Positions 37,562-45,285 of a stretch of DNA of 64,000 nt are shown piece by piece. The stretch comes from Azospirillum sp. TSA2s. GTDB taxonomy: Bacteria > Pseudomonadota > Alphaproteobacteria > Azospirillales > Azospirillaceae. Position 1 is the first letter of the stretch; the number at the start of each line of letters is the position of its first letter. The stretch spans positions 124,001 through 188,000 of the forward strand of contig NZ_CP039649.1 in assembly GCF_004923315.1 (NCBI RefSeq), written 5' to 3'. The notes beneath the pieces were generated by a model, which saw only the letters and a list, made by a program, of their open reading frames with translations, was not told the origin of the DNA and did not search any database. The position numbers and the translations under genes were made by a program.

Positions 37562-37996
37562 GTGTATATCTGGCTGATCGGTCTGCACGTCGCCGCGGTG
37601 ACGGTGTGGATCGCGGGCATGTCCGTCGCCGCCATCCTGATCAGCGCCCTGGACCCCACGACCGCCGCCGAGGAGGGACCGGCCCGCGTCCTGCGCGCCG
37701 CCTTGCGCTGGGACCGCCGCGTGACCTCCCCGGCGATGGGGCTCGCCTGGATTCTCGGGCCCACGCTGGTGGTGGTCGGCGGCTGGGGCTTCGAGCCGTG
37801 GCTGGTGGCGAAGGTCGCCATCGTCATCGCCCTGTCCGCCCTGCACGGCAAGCTCGCCGCCGGACTGCGCCGGCTGTCCGAACCGGCGCCCGCTTCGGAT
37901 GTCCGCCCGGTGTCCCCGCTGCTGCGCTTCTCCCCGCTTGCGGTGATCGTCGGGGTCATCGCCATCGTCACGCTGGTGGTGGTGAAGCCCTATTGA
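37562..37996 (+). CDS. CopD-like four-helix membrane protein
   Basis: The predicted 144-residue protein begins at GTG 37562 with YIWLIGLHVAAVTVWIAGM, resembling the first helix of CopD/HemJ-like proteins, which place a His in that helix. Four hydrophobic segments fill the chain, and an Arg-rich loop (RAALRWDRRVTSP) lies after the first. It could act in copper handling or haem-related electron transfer in the inner membrane. The start is uncertain because the frame is open further upstream. The family call is by pattern only. Confidence 0.65.
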   Translation: MYIWLIGLHVAAVTVWIAGMSVAAILISALDPTTAAEEGPARVLRAALRWDRRVTSPAMGLAWILGPTLVVVGGWGFEPWLVAKVAIVIALSALHGKLAAGLRRLSEPAPASDVRPVSPLLRFSPLAVIVGVIAIVTLVVVKPY

Positions 37997-38045
37997 ACAC
38001 GGTATGGTGTCGAACCGGGAGGATTCCAGCGCGAAAGGACAAGCC

Positions 38046-38525
38046 ATGGCCGTCGCCAAGACCACGATCTGCCTTTGGTATGACAAGGACGCCGAGTCCG
38101 CCGCCCGCTTCTACGCCGAGACCTTCCCCGACAGCGCCGTGCACGCCGTCCACCGCGCCCCCGCCGACTACCCGTCCGGCAAGGCGGGCGACGTCCTGAC
38201 GGTCGAGTTCACCGTCGCCGGCATACCCTGCCTCGGCCTGAACGGCGGCCCGGCCTTCACGCACAGCGAGGCCTTCTCGTTCCAGATCGCCACCGACGAC
38301 CAGGAAGAGACCGACCGCTATTGGACCGCCATCGTCGGCAACGGCGGCCAGGAGAGCGCCTGCGGTTGGTGCAAGGACCGCTGGGGCATTTCCTGGCAGA
38401 TCACGCCCCGCGTGCTGACCGATGCGCTGGCGGCGGGTGGCGAGGAGGCCAAGCGGGCGTTCGAGGCGATGATGGGGATGACGAAGATCGACGTGGCGGC
38501 GATCGAGGCGGCGCGGCGGGGGTGA
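38046..38525 (+). CDS. VOC-superfamily PhnB-like protein
   Basis: The 159-residue protein has the PhnB/3-demethylubiquinone methyltransferase-like VOC fold. The N-terminal TTICLWYDKDAESAARFYAETFPDS and the central CLGLNGGPAFTHSEAFSFQI are characteristic, as is WCKDRWGISWQITPRVL. These proteins are mostly uncharacterised; the old methyltransferase name is not supported by an SAM motif here. AAGGACAAGCC precedes the ATG. It is the last gene of a plus-strand run and faces a TetR gene convergently. Confidence 0.85.
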   Translation: MAVAKTTICLWYDKDAESAARFYAETFPDSAVHAVHRAPADYPSGKAGDVLTVEFTVAGIPCLGLNGGPAFTHSEAFSFQIATDDQEETDRYWTAIVGNGGQESACGWCKDRWGISWQITPRVLTDALAAGGEEAKRAFEAMMGMTKIDVAAIEAARRG

Positions 38526-38621
38526 TGGAGAGTCATGGAGGCGCGGCGAAAGTGTGTGTCGGCTTATAGCCCAAAGCCGCCATTCAAGCTGGCGGCGCAC
38601 CCGCTACGAATTGGCGTGCAA

Positions 38622-39185
38622 TCAGCTGTTGAGTCCGTTCAATAGTTCAGTAAGGGCCTTGTCGTAATCATCCTTCGAGCCAGGGCCCTCAGAATGGAAA
38701 CCACCACTGATCGCAGTTGCGATTGCGGCACCATGGGTAAAATCGACGAGTATGTTTACCCAAATTTGGGTTCTCTGCGGCGACAATCCGGCTTCGACCA
38801 AGAGTTCGTTAATCTCTTTGGTTATTCGTTGCGCTTGTTCCGGAAAGACCGTGGGTCGGCTGAAGATGAGCAGAGTGAGGCCGGGATGGTTCAGCACTTG
38901 GCCATGATAGGCCCGCAAGAGGGCTTCGATCCGGCTCCGGGGGGTGCTTGATGCTGGTGCCGAGACGTCACGGTAGACCCGTTCCGACATGGCGCCGATC
39001 AAACCGTCACGATCACCGAAATGGTGGTATATCGTCATAGGATTGATCTGGAGCCGTTCAGCCAATGTACGCATGGTGAACGCATCGACCCCATTGGTAT
39101 CAACCAAGTCTAGTGCGGCTGACAGCATGTCGTCACGCGAGACGGCTGCCTTGTTGTGGGGCGGACGTCCCCGTGGGCGCGTCAT
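38622..39185 (-). CDS. TetR-family transcriptional regulator
   Basis: The 187-residue protein has an N-terminal HTH (residues 15-62, MRTLAERLQINPMTIYHHFGDRDGL) and a TetR-type C-terminal ligand domain. It overlaps the upstream reductase-like gene by 4 bp (ATGA), so both are transcribed from one promoter. A perfect 23-bp palindrome at 39730-39752 lies just before that first gene and is the obvious operator. The pair has lower GC and more AT-ending codons than its neighbours, suggesting recent acquisition. The ligand is unknown. Confidence 0.88.
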   Translation of the reverse strand: MTRPRGRPPHNKAAVSRDDMLSAALDLVDTNGVDAFTMRTLAERLQINPMTIYHHFGDRDGLIGAMSERVYRDVSAPASSTPRSRIEALLRAYHGQVLNHPGLTLLIFSRPTVFPEQAQRITKEINELLVEAGLSPQRTQIWVNILVDFTHGAAIATAISGGFHSEGPGSKDDYDKALTELLNGLNS

Positions 39186-39718
39186 GGTGCGATCCGGTAG
39201 CGTGACTGGACGAGACCAGAAGCGAAACTGCGGGTCTCTTCATGGATGAGCGCAATATCGGAAGGGATCGCGCCAAAAAGGCTGCGCCCCTGTCCAAGCA
39301 GCACCGGGACGTGAGTGATTACCATGTCTGTAATCAGTCCTTCGCGCAAGAATGATTGAATGATTAAGCCGCCATCTACATAGACGCGGCGATTTCCCGC
39401 AGCCTCGAGCATTGCCATCGCTTGCTTTGGAGATTTGTCGGAGAACTGGACCTTTTCCGCCATGTCCTCTGGAACCTGCTGGCCCTTAAGTGAGCCCGAC
39501 AAGACCACAACCGGACGTGTGTAGGGCCAGGGCCTTATATTCTGAATGCTCTCATAGGTGCCGCGTCCCATGAGGATGACATCGATATTATCAATGAAGG
39601 CGTCATAGCCATGATCCTCGGAAGGGTCGTCCCTTTCCAGTAGCCAGCCGATGTCCCCGTTATTGCGTGCAATGAATCCATCAAGACTGGTCGCGATGAA
39701 GACATGACCGCTGATCAT
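39182..39718 (-). CDS. Dihydrofolate reductase-like protein (RibD C-terminal fold)
   Basis: The 178-residue protein has the DHFR/RibD-C fold: GHVFIATSLDGFIARNNGDIGWL at the N terminus, VILMGRGTYESI and RRVYVDGGLIIQSFLREGLI further on. These proteins use NADPH, but the folate-binding residues of true DHFR are not evident, so the substrate is open. It is first in a two-gene unit with the TetR regulator. A palindromic operator ends 12 bp before its start. The regulator-target arrangement suggests a response to a toxic or signalling compound. Confidence 0.86.
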   Translation of the reverse strand: MISGHVFIATSLDGFIARNNGDIGWLLERDDPSEDHGYDAFIDNIDVILMGRGTYESIQNIRPWPYTRPVVVLSGSLKGQQVPEDMAEKVQFSDKSPKQAMAMLEAAGNRRVYVDGGLIIQSFLREGLITDMVITHVPVLLGQGRSLFGAIPSDIALIHEETRSFASGLVQSRYRIAP

Positions 39719-39729
39719 TCTCGACCCCC

Positions 39730-39752
39730 TTATTTATACGACGTATAAATAA
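39730..39752. promoter_or_regulatory. Perfect 23-bp palindromic operator
   Basis: TTATTTATACG and CGTATAAATAA are exact reverse complements around one central A. The site begins 12 bases upstream of the reductase start codon, where bound protein would block initiation. Its size and perfection are typical of TetR-family operators, and the TetR gene is in the same unit. Confidence 0.8.
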
Positions 39753-40044
39753 CTAGAGATGGACGTCGTTTGCGTCAAGCGGCACCGCATCGGAGCCGGA
39801 GGTGAAGGGTAGCTCCTGGCGCAAAACGGACTCTCACCCCCACATCATCCCGAATGCACGCCACCGAATGCCCCGGCGCCACCTCTCGCAGGGTCCGCGC
39901 CTGAGGATCAGGCGATAGCTTTCGCCCACCGACGATACGACGCGGTCGCTCGACAGTGCCGTGCCGCCGCAATCCAGAACGGCGCGATCTTGCGGTCCGC
40001 CTCCTGTTTGCTGGGGCTCTACCCCCACCGACAAGGAGTCCTCC
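39753..40044. other. Intergenic region with no recognised gene
   Basis: About 290 bp separates the operator from the small plus-strand gene at 40045. It returns to high GC beyond about 39780. Frames here are open on both strands but lack ribosome binding sites or recognisable motifs. Confidence 0.5.
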
Positions 40045-40239
40045 ATGCCCAGCACCCCCGATCCCCGCCCCCAATCCACCCCCGACCGCACCGAAGACCG
40101 CACCTCCGGTCAGGCCCAGGTGCCGAAGCCGCCCTCCCGTGCCGAGGTCGAGGAGATCAGCCGCTCGCAGGAGTATCTGACCGACGACTGGACCGGCGAT
40201 GGCGGCAAGCCGGAGGGGTCCGGCCGCTCTCCGGCGTGA
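40045..40239 (+). CDS. Small hydrophilic hypothetical protein
   Basis: The 64-residue protein follows a very good site, AAGGAGTCCTCC, directly before ATG. It is Pro/Ser/Asp-rich and probably disordered, with one short conserved-looking stretch, SRAEVEEISRSQEYLTDDW, in the second half. There is no membrane segment or known domain. It precedes the cell-wall hydrolase gene by 146 bp. The coding call rests on the ribosome binding site and composition. Confidence 0.6.
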   Translation: MPSTPDPRPQSTPDRTEDRTSGQAQVPKPPSRAEVEEISRSQEYLTDDWTGDGGKPEGSGRSPA

Positions 40240-40385
40240 ACGGCAGGGGACGCACCCTTCCCGGACCCGAACGGCGTACATCCTCCGCCCTCAGGCTTAC
40301 GCTGTCTGAGAAGTGGACGAATCAGGGAACTTGCCATCCGCCCTCCTGTCGAAGGAAGTCCCCTTCCGAAGACGGAGAGACCGGG

Positions 40386-41252
40386 ATGCGCAATCTCCTT
40401 CCAGCCCTGATGCTCGCGTCCGTCCTGCTGCCGGCCGGTGCCGGTGCGCAGGTCATCGATGCCGGCGACGCCGTCTGCCGGCCGGGCGACAGCGGGTGCG
40501 CCCGGTTCGTCGGTGACGTGAAGGGGGGCATGCCGAAGCGGGGCGGCGCCAAGCAGCCGGTCGTCATCGGCACGTCGGTCTACATGCTGACGCCCTGGCA
40601 GGCCGAACGGGAGCGCCGCTGTCTCGCGCTGGCCGGCTGGGCCGAGGCGAGGGGGGAGGGGGCCGACGCCATGGCGGCCGTGATGTGGGTGGTCGCCAAC
40701 CGCGCCGCCTCGGCCGACCAGCCGTCGCTGCCCTGCCGGGTCGTCGTCGCCGCAGGCCAGTTCGAACCCTTCGCGGTGCCGCCGGTCGAGCCGAAGACGC
40801 GGGAGAAGCACGACAAAACGGCAAAGCAGCGGGCCACACAGCGGGAAAAGGCCGCCGAACAGGCGAAACTCGCCGCCGATCCGCGTGTGGAGGCGCGGCG
40901 CATCCTGGCGGAGATCCGCCGGCAGGCCCGTGTCATCCGGGCGGGCGGTATGCCGTCCTGGCCGAAGCCCCGCCTCACCGTCGATCAGGAGGCGCTGCAC
41001 GTCGCGCGGGGGCTGGCCTGGTATCTCAACGACGACGACATGCCCGATCCCACCGCCCGCGCCTCGCTGTTCTACAGCCCGCCGACGCAGGCGGCGCTCC
41101 GCCGCCAGAAACCGGACTGGGCGGAGGCGCGGCTGCACACCACCTCCATTGGCGGCCATGCCTTCTACCGCTATCCGACGCCGCCTGCCGAGACGGCCCC
41201 CACCAAGCCCGCCGATCCGATCGGCACGCTGGTGGCGGAAATCAGCGAATAG
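40386..41252 (+). CDS. SleB-type cell wall hydrolase
   Basis: The 288-residue exported protein has a signal peptide (residues 1-21, cleaved near GAGAQ). The Hydrolase_2/SleB domain appears in two parts: LALAGWAEARGEGADAMAAVMWVVANR holds the catalytic Glu region, and LFYSPP...LHTTSIGGHAFYRY closes the domain. A Lys/Ala-rich charged linker (about residues 135-185) interrupts the core, longer than in spore-type SleB. It would cleave peptidoglycan in the periplasm. The ATG follows GGAGAGACCGGG. Confidence 0.82.
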   Translation: MRNLLPALMLASVLLPAGAGAQVIDAGDAVCRPGDSGCARFVGDVKGGMPKRGGAKQPVVIGTSVYMLTPWQAERERRCLALAGWAEARGEGADAMAAVMWVVANRAASADQPSLPCRVVVAAGQFEPFAVPPVEPKTREKHDKTAKQRATQREKAAEQAKLAADPRVEARRILAEIRRQARVIRAGGMPSWPKPRLTVDQEALHVARGLAWYLNDDDMPDPTARASLFYSPPTQAALRRQKPDWAEARLHTTSIGGHAFYRYPTPPAETAPTKPADPIGTLVAEISE

Positions 41253-41305
41253 GCGGCGGGGCGTGAGATGCGGGAAAGGTCGATGAGCGGCTAGGAGTAC
41301 GTCAT

Positions 41306-41322
41306 CTCGTCTCAAAGACGAG
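41306..41322. other. Perfect 7-bp stem-loop
   Basis: CTCGTCT-CAA-AGACGAG forms a tight hairpin about 55 bp after the SleB-type gene stop. It lacks a T-run, so it could be an mRNA-end stabiliser or a weak terminator. Confidence 0.45.
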
Positions 41323-41336
41323 GGAATGTCTGTTAA

Positions 41337-41381
41337 CCGCCTGAAATTGCGGATAGTTGATCCGTATTTTCCATCAGGCGG
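41337..41381. other. Nested stem-loop upstream of the CBS gene
   Basis: CCGCCTGA (41337-41344) pairs with TCAGGCGG (41374-41381), and inside it CGGAT pairs with ATCCG. The structure lies about 110 bp before the CBS gene start and could be a leader element or a transcript end. Confidence 0.45.
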
Positions 41382-41489
41382 AAAGCCGGGTCGCGAATTG
41401 CTGCAGATCAATCGTACCCGTCTGTCGATCCCCTAGGCTGTTCTTGTCGAACGACATGACGGCCAACGACTTCGAAGGGGAGAGAAACG

Positions 41490-42190
41490 ATGAAGGCAGT
41501 CGATCTTATGACGCCGCGGGTCATCACCATCGGTCCCGATGCGACCGTCGCCGATGCCGCCCGCAAGATGCTGGAGAACAACATCAGCGGCATGCCCGTG
41601 GTCGATGCGGCCGGCAAGGTGGTGGGGATCATCAGCGAGGGCGATCTGCTGCGCCGTGTGGAGCTGGGGACGGAGCGTCATCGCTCCTGGTGGCTCAGCA
41701 TGGTGTCCGGCGGCACCCTGCCGGCGGAGGACTTCATCAAGTCCCATGCCCGCAAGGTCGCGGACGTGATGACCAGCCACGTCACCACGGTGGACGAGAA
41801 CGCCACGCCGGAGGATGTCGTGCGGCTGATGGAGACCCGGCGGATCAAGCGCGTGCCGGTGGTGCGCCAGGGCGCCCTGGTCGGCATCGTCAGCCGCGCC
41901 AACCTGCTGCGCGCGCTGGCCAGCGTCGCGCCGGATACCCCGGCCGCCGCGCCCGATGACCGCGCGCTGAAGGAGCGGGTGGCCGCGGCAGTCAGGGAGG
42001 TGTCCTGGGATTCGCGCTCGCACGACGCCATCGTCGTCCGCAACGGGGTGGTCCAGCTCTGGGGCTTCGCCAGCAGCGGATCCCAGCGCGACGCCGTCCG
42101 CGTCGCGGCGGAAAGCGTTCCGGCGTCAAGGCGGTGGAGAACAACATCCAGGTCGTCGACGCGGCGGAAAGCGGCGCCTGGGGGTTGTGA
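41490..42190 (+). pseudogene. CBS-BON domain protein with a frameshift near its end
   Basis: Two CBS motifs (MTPRVITIGPDATVADAARKM and MTSHVTTVDENATPEDVVRLM) are followed by a BON domain (LKERVAAAVREVSWDSRSHD onwards). Such proteins sense adenine nucleotides and may bind membranes. One base is missing at 42122-42123: after AAESVP the natural continuation GVKAVENNIQVVDAAESGAWGL is found in the next frame, ending at TGA 42188-42190. In the present frame translation runs on to 42542 through the miniature element and into the IS. Only the last BON strand and helix are altered, so partial function is possible. A sequencing error would look the same. Confidence 0.8.
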
Positions 42191-42208
42191 TCCCGATGCC
42201 GGTGCCTA

Positions 42209-42361
42209 CCCCCCTCTCCCCTCCTGGGCTATGGGATTCACACAATTCCAGGCATTCCTAAGCTTCTGGAACAAAAGGAACTTTACGTCATCCCCGCGAA
42301 GGCGGGGAACCAGGAAACTTCGCACCCAAGTGCCTATGTGGACTGGATTCCCGCCTTCGCG
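42209..42361. repeat. Palindromic miniature element, second copy, left part
   Basis: This part carries ATTCACACAATTCCAGG, GGAACAAAAGGAACTTT and the CCCCGCGAAGGCGGGG hairpin arm. It is the reverse complement of the right half of the copy at 25958-26197. The IS4-family element interrupts it after 42361; the rest resumes at 43668. Confidence 0.75.
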
Positions 42362-43667
42362 CACTGCTGTCCGGGATTTTCAGGGCTCGGCCAGTTTGAG
42401 GCTGAGTTGGCGGTCTGGCGGTCGTTTTTGCGGTGGCCGTGGCCTTGTCGGACAGCGATTGGTGGTGTTGAAAGGTTCGAAGAGTGCAACCTTGAGCCTG
42501 ACCTTGAGGGCCTTCGCACCGCCAACGTGGTTTTTGGCGTAGGTGTTCTGGAATAGCCGCAACAAGCAGAAGGCAATCAATGCCGTGTAGATCTGAATTC
42601 TGACGGCATTCTCTGAGCGACCGAAGAATGTCTTCAGCTTGAGGTTCTGTTTGATCCACTTGAAGAACAACTCAATCTGCCAGCGTTCCTTATAGAGATT
42701 GGCGATCTCCTGGGCAGACCGGTCAAGATCATTGGTGATCAGATGGAGTGGCTCCTTATCCGGGCGCGCCACCACCACTTCACGAAGTTCGGTGTCATAG
42801 AGCGGGTTGGTCGCGCCGCCACGTGGCTTCCTGTGGCCGATCTTCACCCGGCGGTCCGCTTCGATGTTGTCGCCAACCGCCTCGACGCTTCGCTCCACCC
42901 GGCGGCGGGCATTGCTCTTCAGCCGGGTCACGAACAGCGCCCCTGCCATGGTGATCTCATGCCACCAGCAATAATCCGTGTATCCCTTGTCGAAGACGTA
43001 GGTGGTCCCGGCAACGAACGGCAGACGCCGCGCGACCTTGATTTCGCTAAGCTTAGGCGTTTCCACGGCAAAATGGACCGGCGTGGCCGCCCGCGGATCG
43101 TAGGCCAGATGCAGCTTCAGGCCACGGCAGCGAGAATCAGCTTCGGCCCAGTTGAAGCGGCGGTCCCGCAACATGATCGGAGAGCCGTCGATCAGCCGCA
43201 CCAACTCCCGACTTTCCTGACGCACCGATCGGGCCAAGCCGCCCATGACTAGATCGGCAATCTCCCGGAACACCGCCGCAGGCCGTGCCGCCGAGGCATC
43301 GCTGAGCGTGCTCTTGCTCACCGGACGCAGGCCGGTGTGGTACAGGCCCGCCGGCTGGGCCGCCAAGCCCTCCGCAATCTCGCGAAGGCTCTTCAGCCCG
43401 GCGAACTGGGCGAAAAGCATCGCCTTGAGGTGCCGCTGGCACGTCCAGCCCTTGTCCCCCGTCCCGACCCCATGATTGCCCCGGTGCCGCACGACAATCC
43501 TGTTCACCGCACGACGGTCCAGAGGTTCCACAAGGCGCAAAAATCCGCTAGCTTGGAACGGCACGGCAGACCTCAAAATCTATGTTTGGCGACTGCGATT
43601 TTGGGCCAGAACTCTGGCTTTGTCTGCCGTGCAGCTGCAATCCATCATAAAATCCCGGACAGCAGTG
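42362..43667 (-). mobile_element. IS4-family insertion sequence, complete
   Basis: The 1306-bp element has perfect 19-bp terminal inverted repeats: CACTGCTGTCCGGGATTTT at 42362-42380 and its complement at 43649-43667. A 10-bp direct repeat, CGCCTTCGCG, flanks it at 42352-42361 and 43668-43677 and is the target-site duplication. It landed in the hairpin arm of a palindromic miniature element. One intact transposase gene fills it. A duplication of this length and the YREK motif fit the IS4Sa-like subgroup of IS4. Confidence 0.93.
42380..43576 (-). CDS. IS4-family transposase with DUF4372-type N terminus
   Basis: The 398-residue DDE transposase has an N-terminal DUF4372-like part (LKAMLFAQFAGLKSLREIAEGL). 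The first catalytic Asp is in LIDGSPIML and the second in YVFDKGYTDYCWW. The C-terminal YREK signature is complete: Tyr, Arg, Glu and Lys at the right spacing in YKERWQIELFFKWIKQNL. All catalytic residues are present and the frame is intact, so the element is probably still active. The stop codon lies in the terminal repeat. Confidence 0.93.
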   Translation of the reverse strand: MRSAVPFQASGFLRLVEPLDRRAVNRIVVRHRGNHGVGTGDKGWTCQRHLKAMLFAQFAGLKSLREIAEGLAAQPAGLYHTGLRPVSKSTLSDASAARPAAVFREIADLVMGGLARSVRQESRELVRLIDGSPIMLRDRRFNWAEADSRCRGLKLHLAYDPRAATPVHFAVETPKLSEIKVARRLPFVAGTTYVFDKGYTDYCWWHEITMAGALFVTRLKSNARRRVERSVEAVGDNIEADRRVKIGHRKPRGGATNPLYDTELREVVVARPDKEPLHLITNDLDRSAQEIANLYKERWQIELFFKWIKQNLKLKTFFGRSENAVRIQIYTALIAFCLLRLFQNTYAKNHVGGAKALKVRLKVALFEPFNTTNRCPTRPRPPQKRPPDRQLSLKLAEP

Positions 43668-43677
43668 CGCCTTCGCG

Positions 43678-43767
43678 GGAATGACGGCCGACAAAATTGC
43701 TTTGTTCCAAGGTCTTACGTGACGCCGAGATGTGTGCATCCCGTAGCCTCCCCGGCGGAGAGGGGAT
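43678..43767. repeat. Palindromic miniature element, second copy, right part
   Basis: After the target duplication the element continues with GGCCGACAAAATTGCTTTG and GATGTGTGCATCCC, the complement of the left half of the copy at 25958-26197, and ends with GGAGAGGGGATT. Joining this part to 42209-42361 restores a full element in inverted orientation. Confidence 0.75.
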
Positions 43768-43798
43768 TATTCGCTGCGTGGAGAGGGAGCCGTGACCG

Positions 43799-45094
43799 TC
43801 AAATCCGCCCCGGCAGCCTCGCTCCCACCAGATGGGTCGCCTGCGCGCCATACTCATAGACGGCTTCCCGCATGGCGCGGGCCGACACCGTCTCAACGGG
43901 CGTGTTGGGAAGCGGCATCTCCGCCTCCGGCAGCTTGCCGGTGATGTGCTGGGCCAGGCAGCGGCCGAGCACGGTGCCGGGGGCGATGCCGCGGCCGTTG
44001 TATCCGCTGAAGGCGATGACGTTGCGGTCCAGCCGGTGGAAGCGGGGCAGGTTGTCGCTGGTCATGCCGATCTGGCCGTACCATTCCGCTTCGAACCGCA
44101 CGGGGCCGAGTTGCGGGAACAGGGCCGCCAGCGACCGCTGCGCCCAGGCCCGGTGCACCGCCGTCCCGGTCCCGCGCAGCGCGCCGACGCTGCCGAACAC
44201 CAGCCGGCCCTGCCGGTCGAAGCGGTAGGAACTCAGCACCGACTTGGTGTCCCACACCCCCTGGCGTTCCGGCAGGATGGCCTTCTGCATGGCCTCGGAC
44301 AGCGGCTCCGTCGCCAGATTGAAATAGGGCAGGTGGACCTGTTCGGTGCGCAGCCGCACCCAGGGGCCGATGCTGTAGGCGTCGGTGGCGACCAGAACCC
44401 AGTCGGCGGTGACCGATCCGTTCGGCGTCTTCACCTCCCACTTGGTCCCGGTCTGGCTTGCCGACTGGACCGGGCTGCCGGTGAAGATGCGGGCACCCGC
44501 CGCGATCGCCGCCGTCGCCAGTCCGCGCGCATAGGCCAGCGGCTGGATGGTGCCGGCACGGCGATCCAGCAGCGAACCGGTGTAGGCCGTGGTGCCGACC
44601 TTCTCCGCGGTTTCCCTCGCGTCCAGCAGGCGGACGGGGGCACCGCGCTTCTGCCAGATCGCCGCCCGCTGCTCCAACTCGCGCAGGCCCGCCTCGCCAA
44701 CGCCGCAATGGAGCGTACCGGCACGCTCGTCTTCGCAGGCGATGCCGTGCTTGGTGATGAGATCGAAGACAGCGCGCGGCGCGTTGCCAAGCAATTCGAT
44801 CAGCCGCTCGCCATAGACCGGGCCCAGGGTGCTGACCAACTGGTCCGGCATCACCCACATGCCGGCATTGACCAGCCCGACATTGCGGCCGGCGCCGCCG
44901 AAGCCGATCTCCACCGCCTCCACCACCACGGCGTCGACGCCGCTTTCGGCCAGATGCAGCGCGGCCGACAGGCCGGTGTAGCCGGCGCCGACGATCACCA
45001 CGTCGGCCCGGACGCTGCCGGCCAGTGCCGTGGTCGGCGGTGCCGCCGGTGCGGTGCGTTCCCAAAGCCCGTGCGACCGCGGATCGTTCTGCAT
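43799..45094 (-). CDS. FAD-dependent amine/imino-acid oxidase (DAO family), AmaA-like
   Basis: The 431-residue flavoenzyme has the N-terminal FAD motif VVIVGAGYTGLSAALHLAE and GFGGAGRNVGLVNAG, and the C-terminal FSGYNGRGIAPGTVLGR region of PuuB/AmaA-like oxidases. These oxidise cyclic or linear amines such as L-pipecolate or gamma-glutamylputrescine. The start at 45094 follows AAAAGGACC. Divergent to it lie a LysR gene and then hglS, the same set found around amaA in Pseudomonas putida. L-pipecolate is thus the favoured substrate, by context only. Confidence 0.78.
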   Translation of the reverse strand: MQNDPRSHGLWERTAPAAPPTTALAGSVRADVVIVGAGYTGLSAALHLAESGVDAVVVEAVEIGFGGAGRNVGLVNAGMWVMPDQLVSTLGPVYGERLIELLGNAPRAVFDLITKHGIACEDERAGTLHCGVGEAGLRELEQRAAIWQKRGAPVRLLDARETAEKVGTTAYTGSLLDRRAGTIQPLAYARGLATAAIAAGARIFTGSPVQSASQTGTKWEVKTPNGSVTADWVLVATDAYSIGPWVRLRTEQVHLPYFNLATEPLSEAMQKAILPERQGVWDTKSVLSSYRFDRQGRLVFGSVGALRGTGTAVHRAWAQRSLAALFPQLGPVRFEAEWYGQIGMTSDNLPRFHRLDRNVIAFSGYNGRGIAPGTVLGRCLAQHITGKLPEAEMPLPNTPVETVSARAMREAVYEYGAQATHLVGARLPGRI

Positions 45095-45213
45095 CCCCTG
45101 TGGTCCTTTTCGCGTCTGTTGCGCTTGCTTTTGTACGCCCGTCATTCCCGGTAGGAAAGACCGTCCCCACCGCATCCATGGGCGGGACGGGCCGCCGCAG
45201 CCCCTGGATGGTT

Positions 45214-45230
45214 GGCAAGATTGACTTGCC
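45214..45230. promoter_or_regulatory. LysR-type dyad between oxidase and regulator
   Basis: GGCAAG-ATTGA-CTTGCC is a perfect 6-5-6 inverted repeat in the divergent gap, 56 bp before the LysR gene and 120 bp before the oxidase. LysR proteins usually bind such dyads to control both directions. Confidence 0.65.
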
Positions 45231-45285
45231 TACCTCCTTCGGCCAAGTGATGTTTGCTCATTCAGTCATTCCACACGAGAATGAG

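Noticed and set aside
42191..42542. C-terminal extension of the CBS protein
   Set aside because: It results from the frameshift at 42122; the natural end is present in the next frame and the extension crosses a repeat and an IS end.
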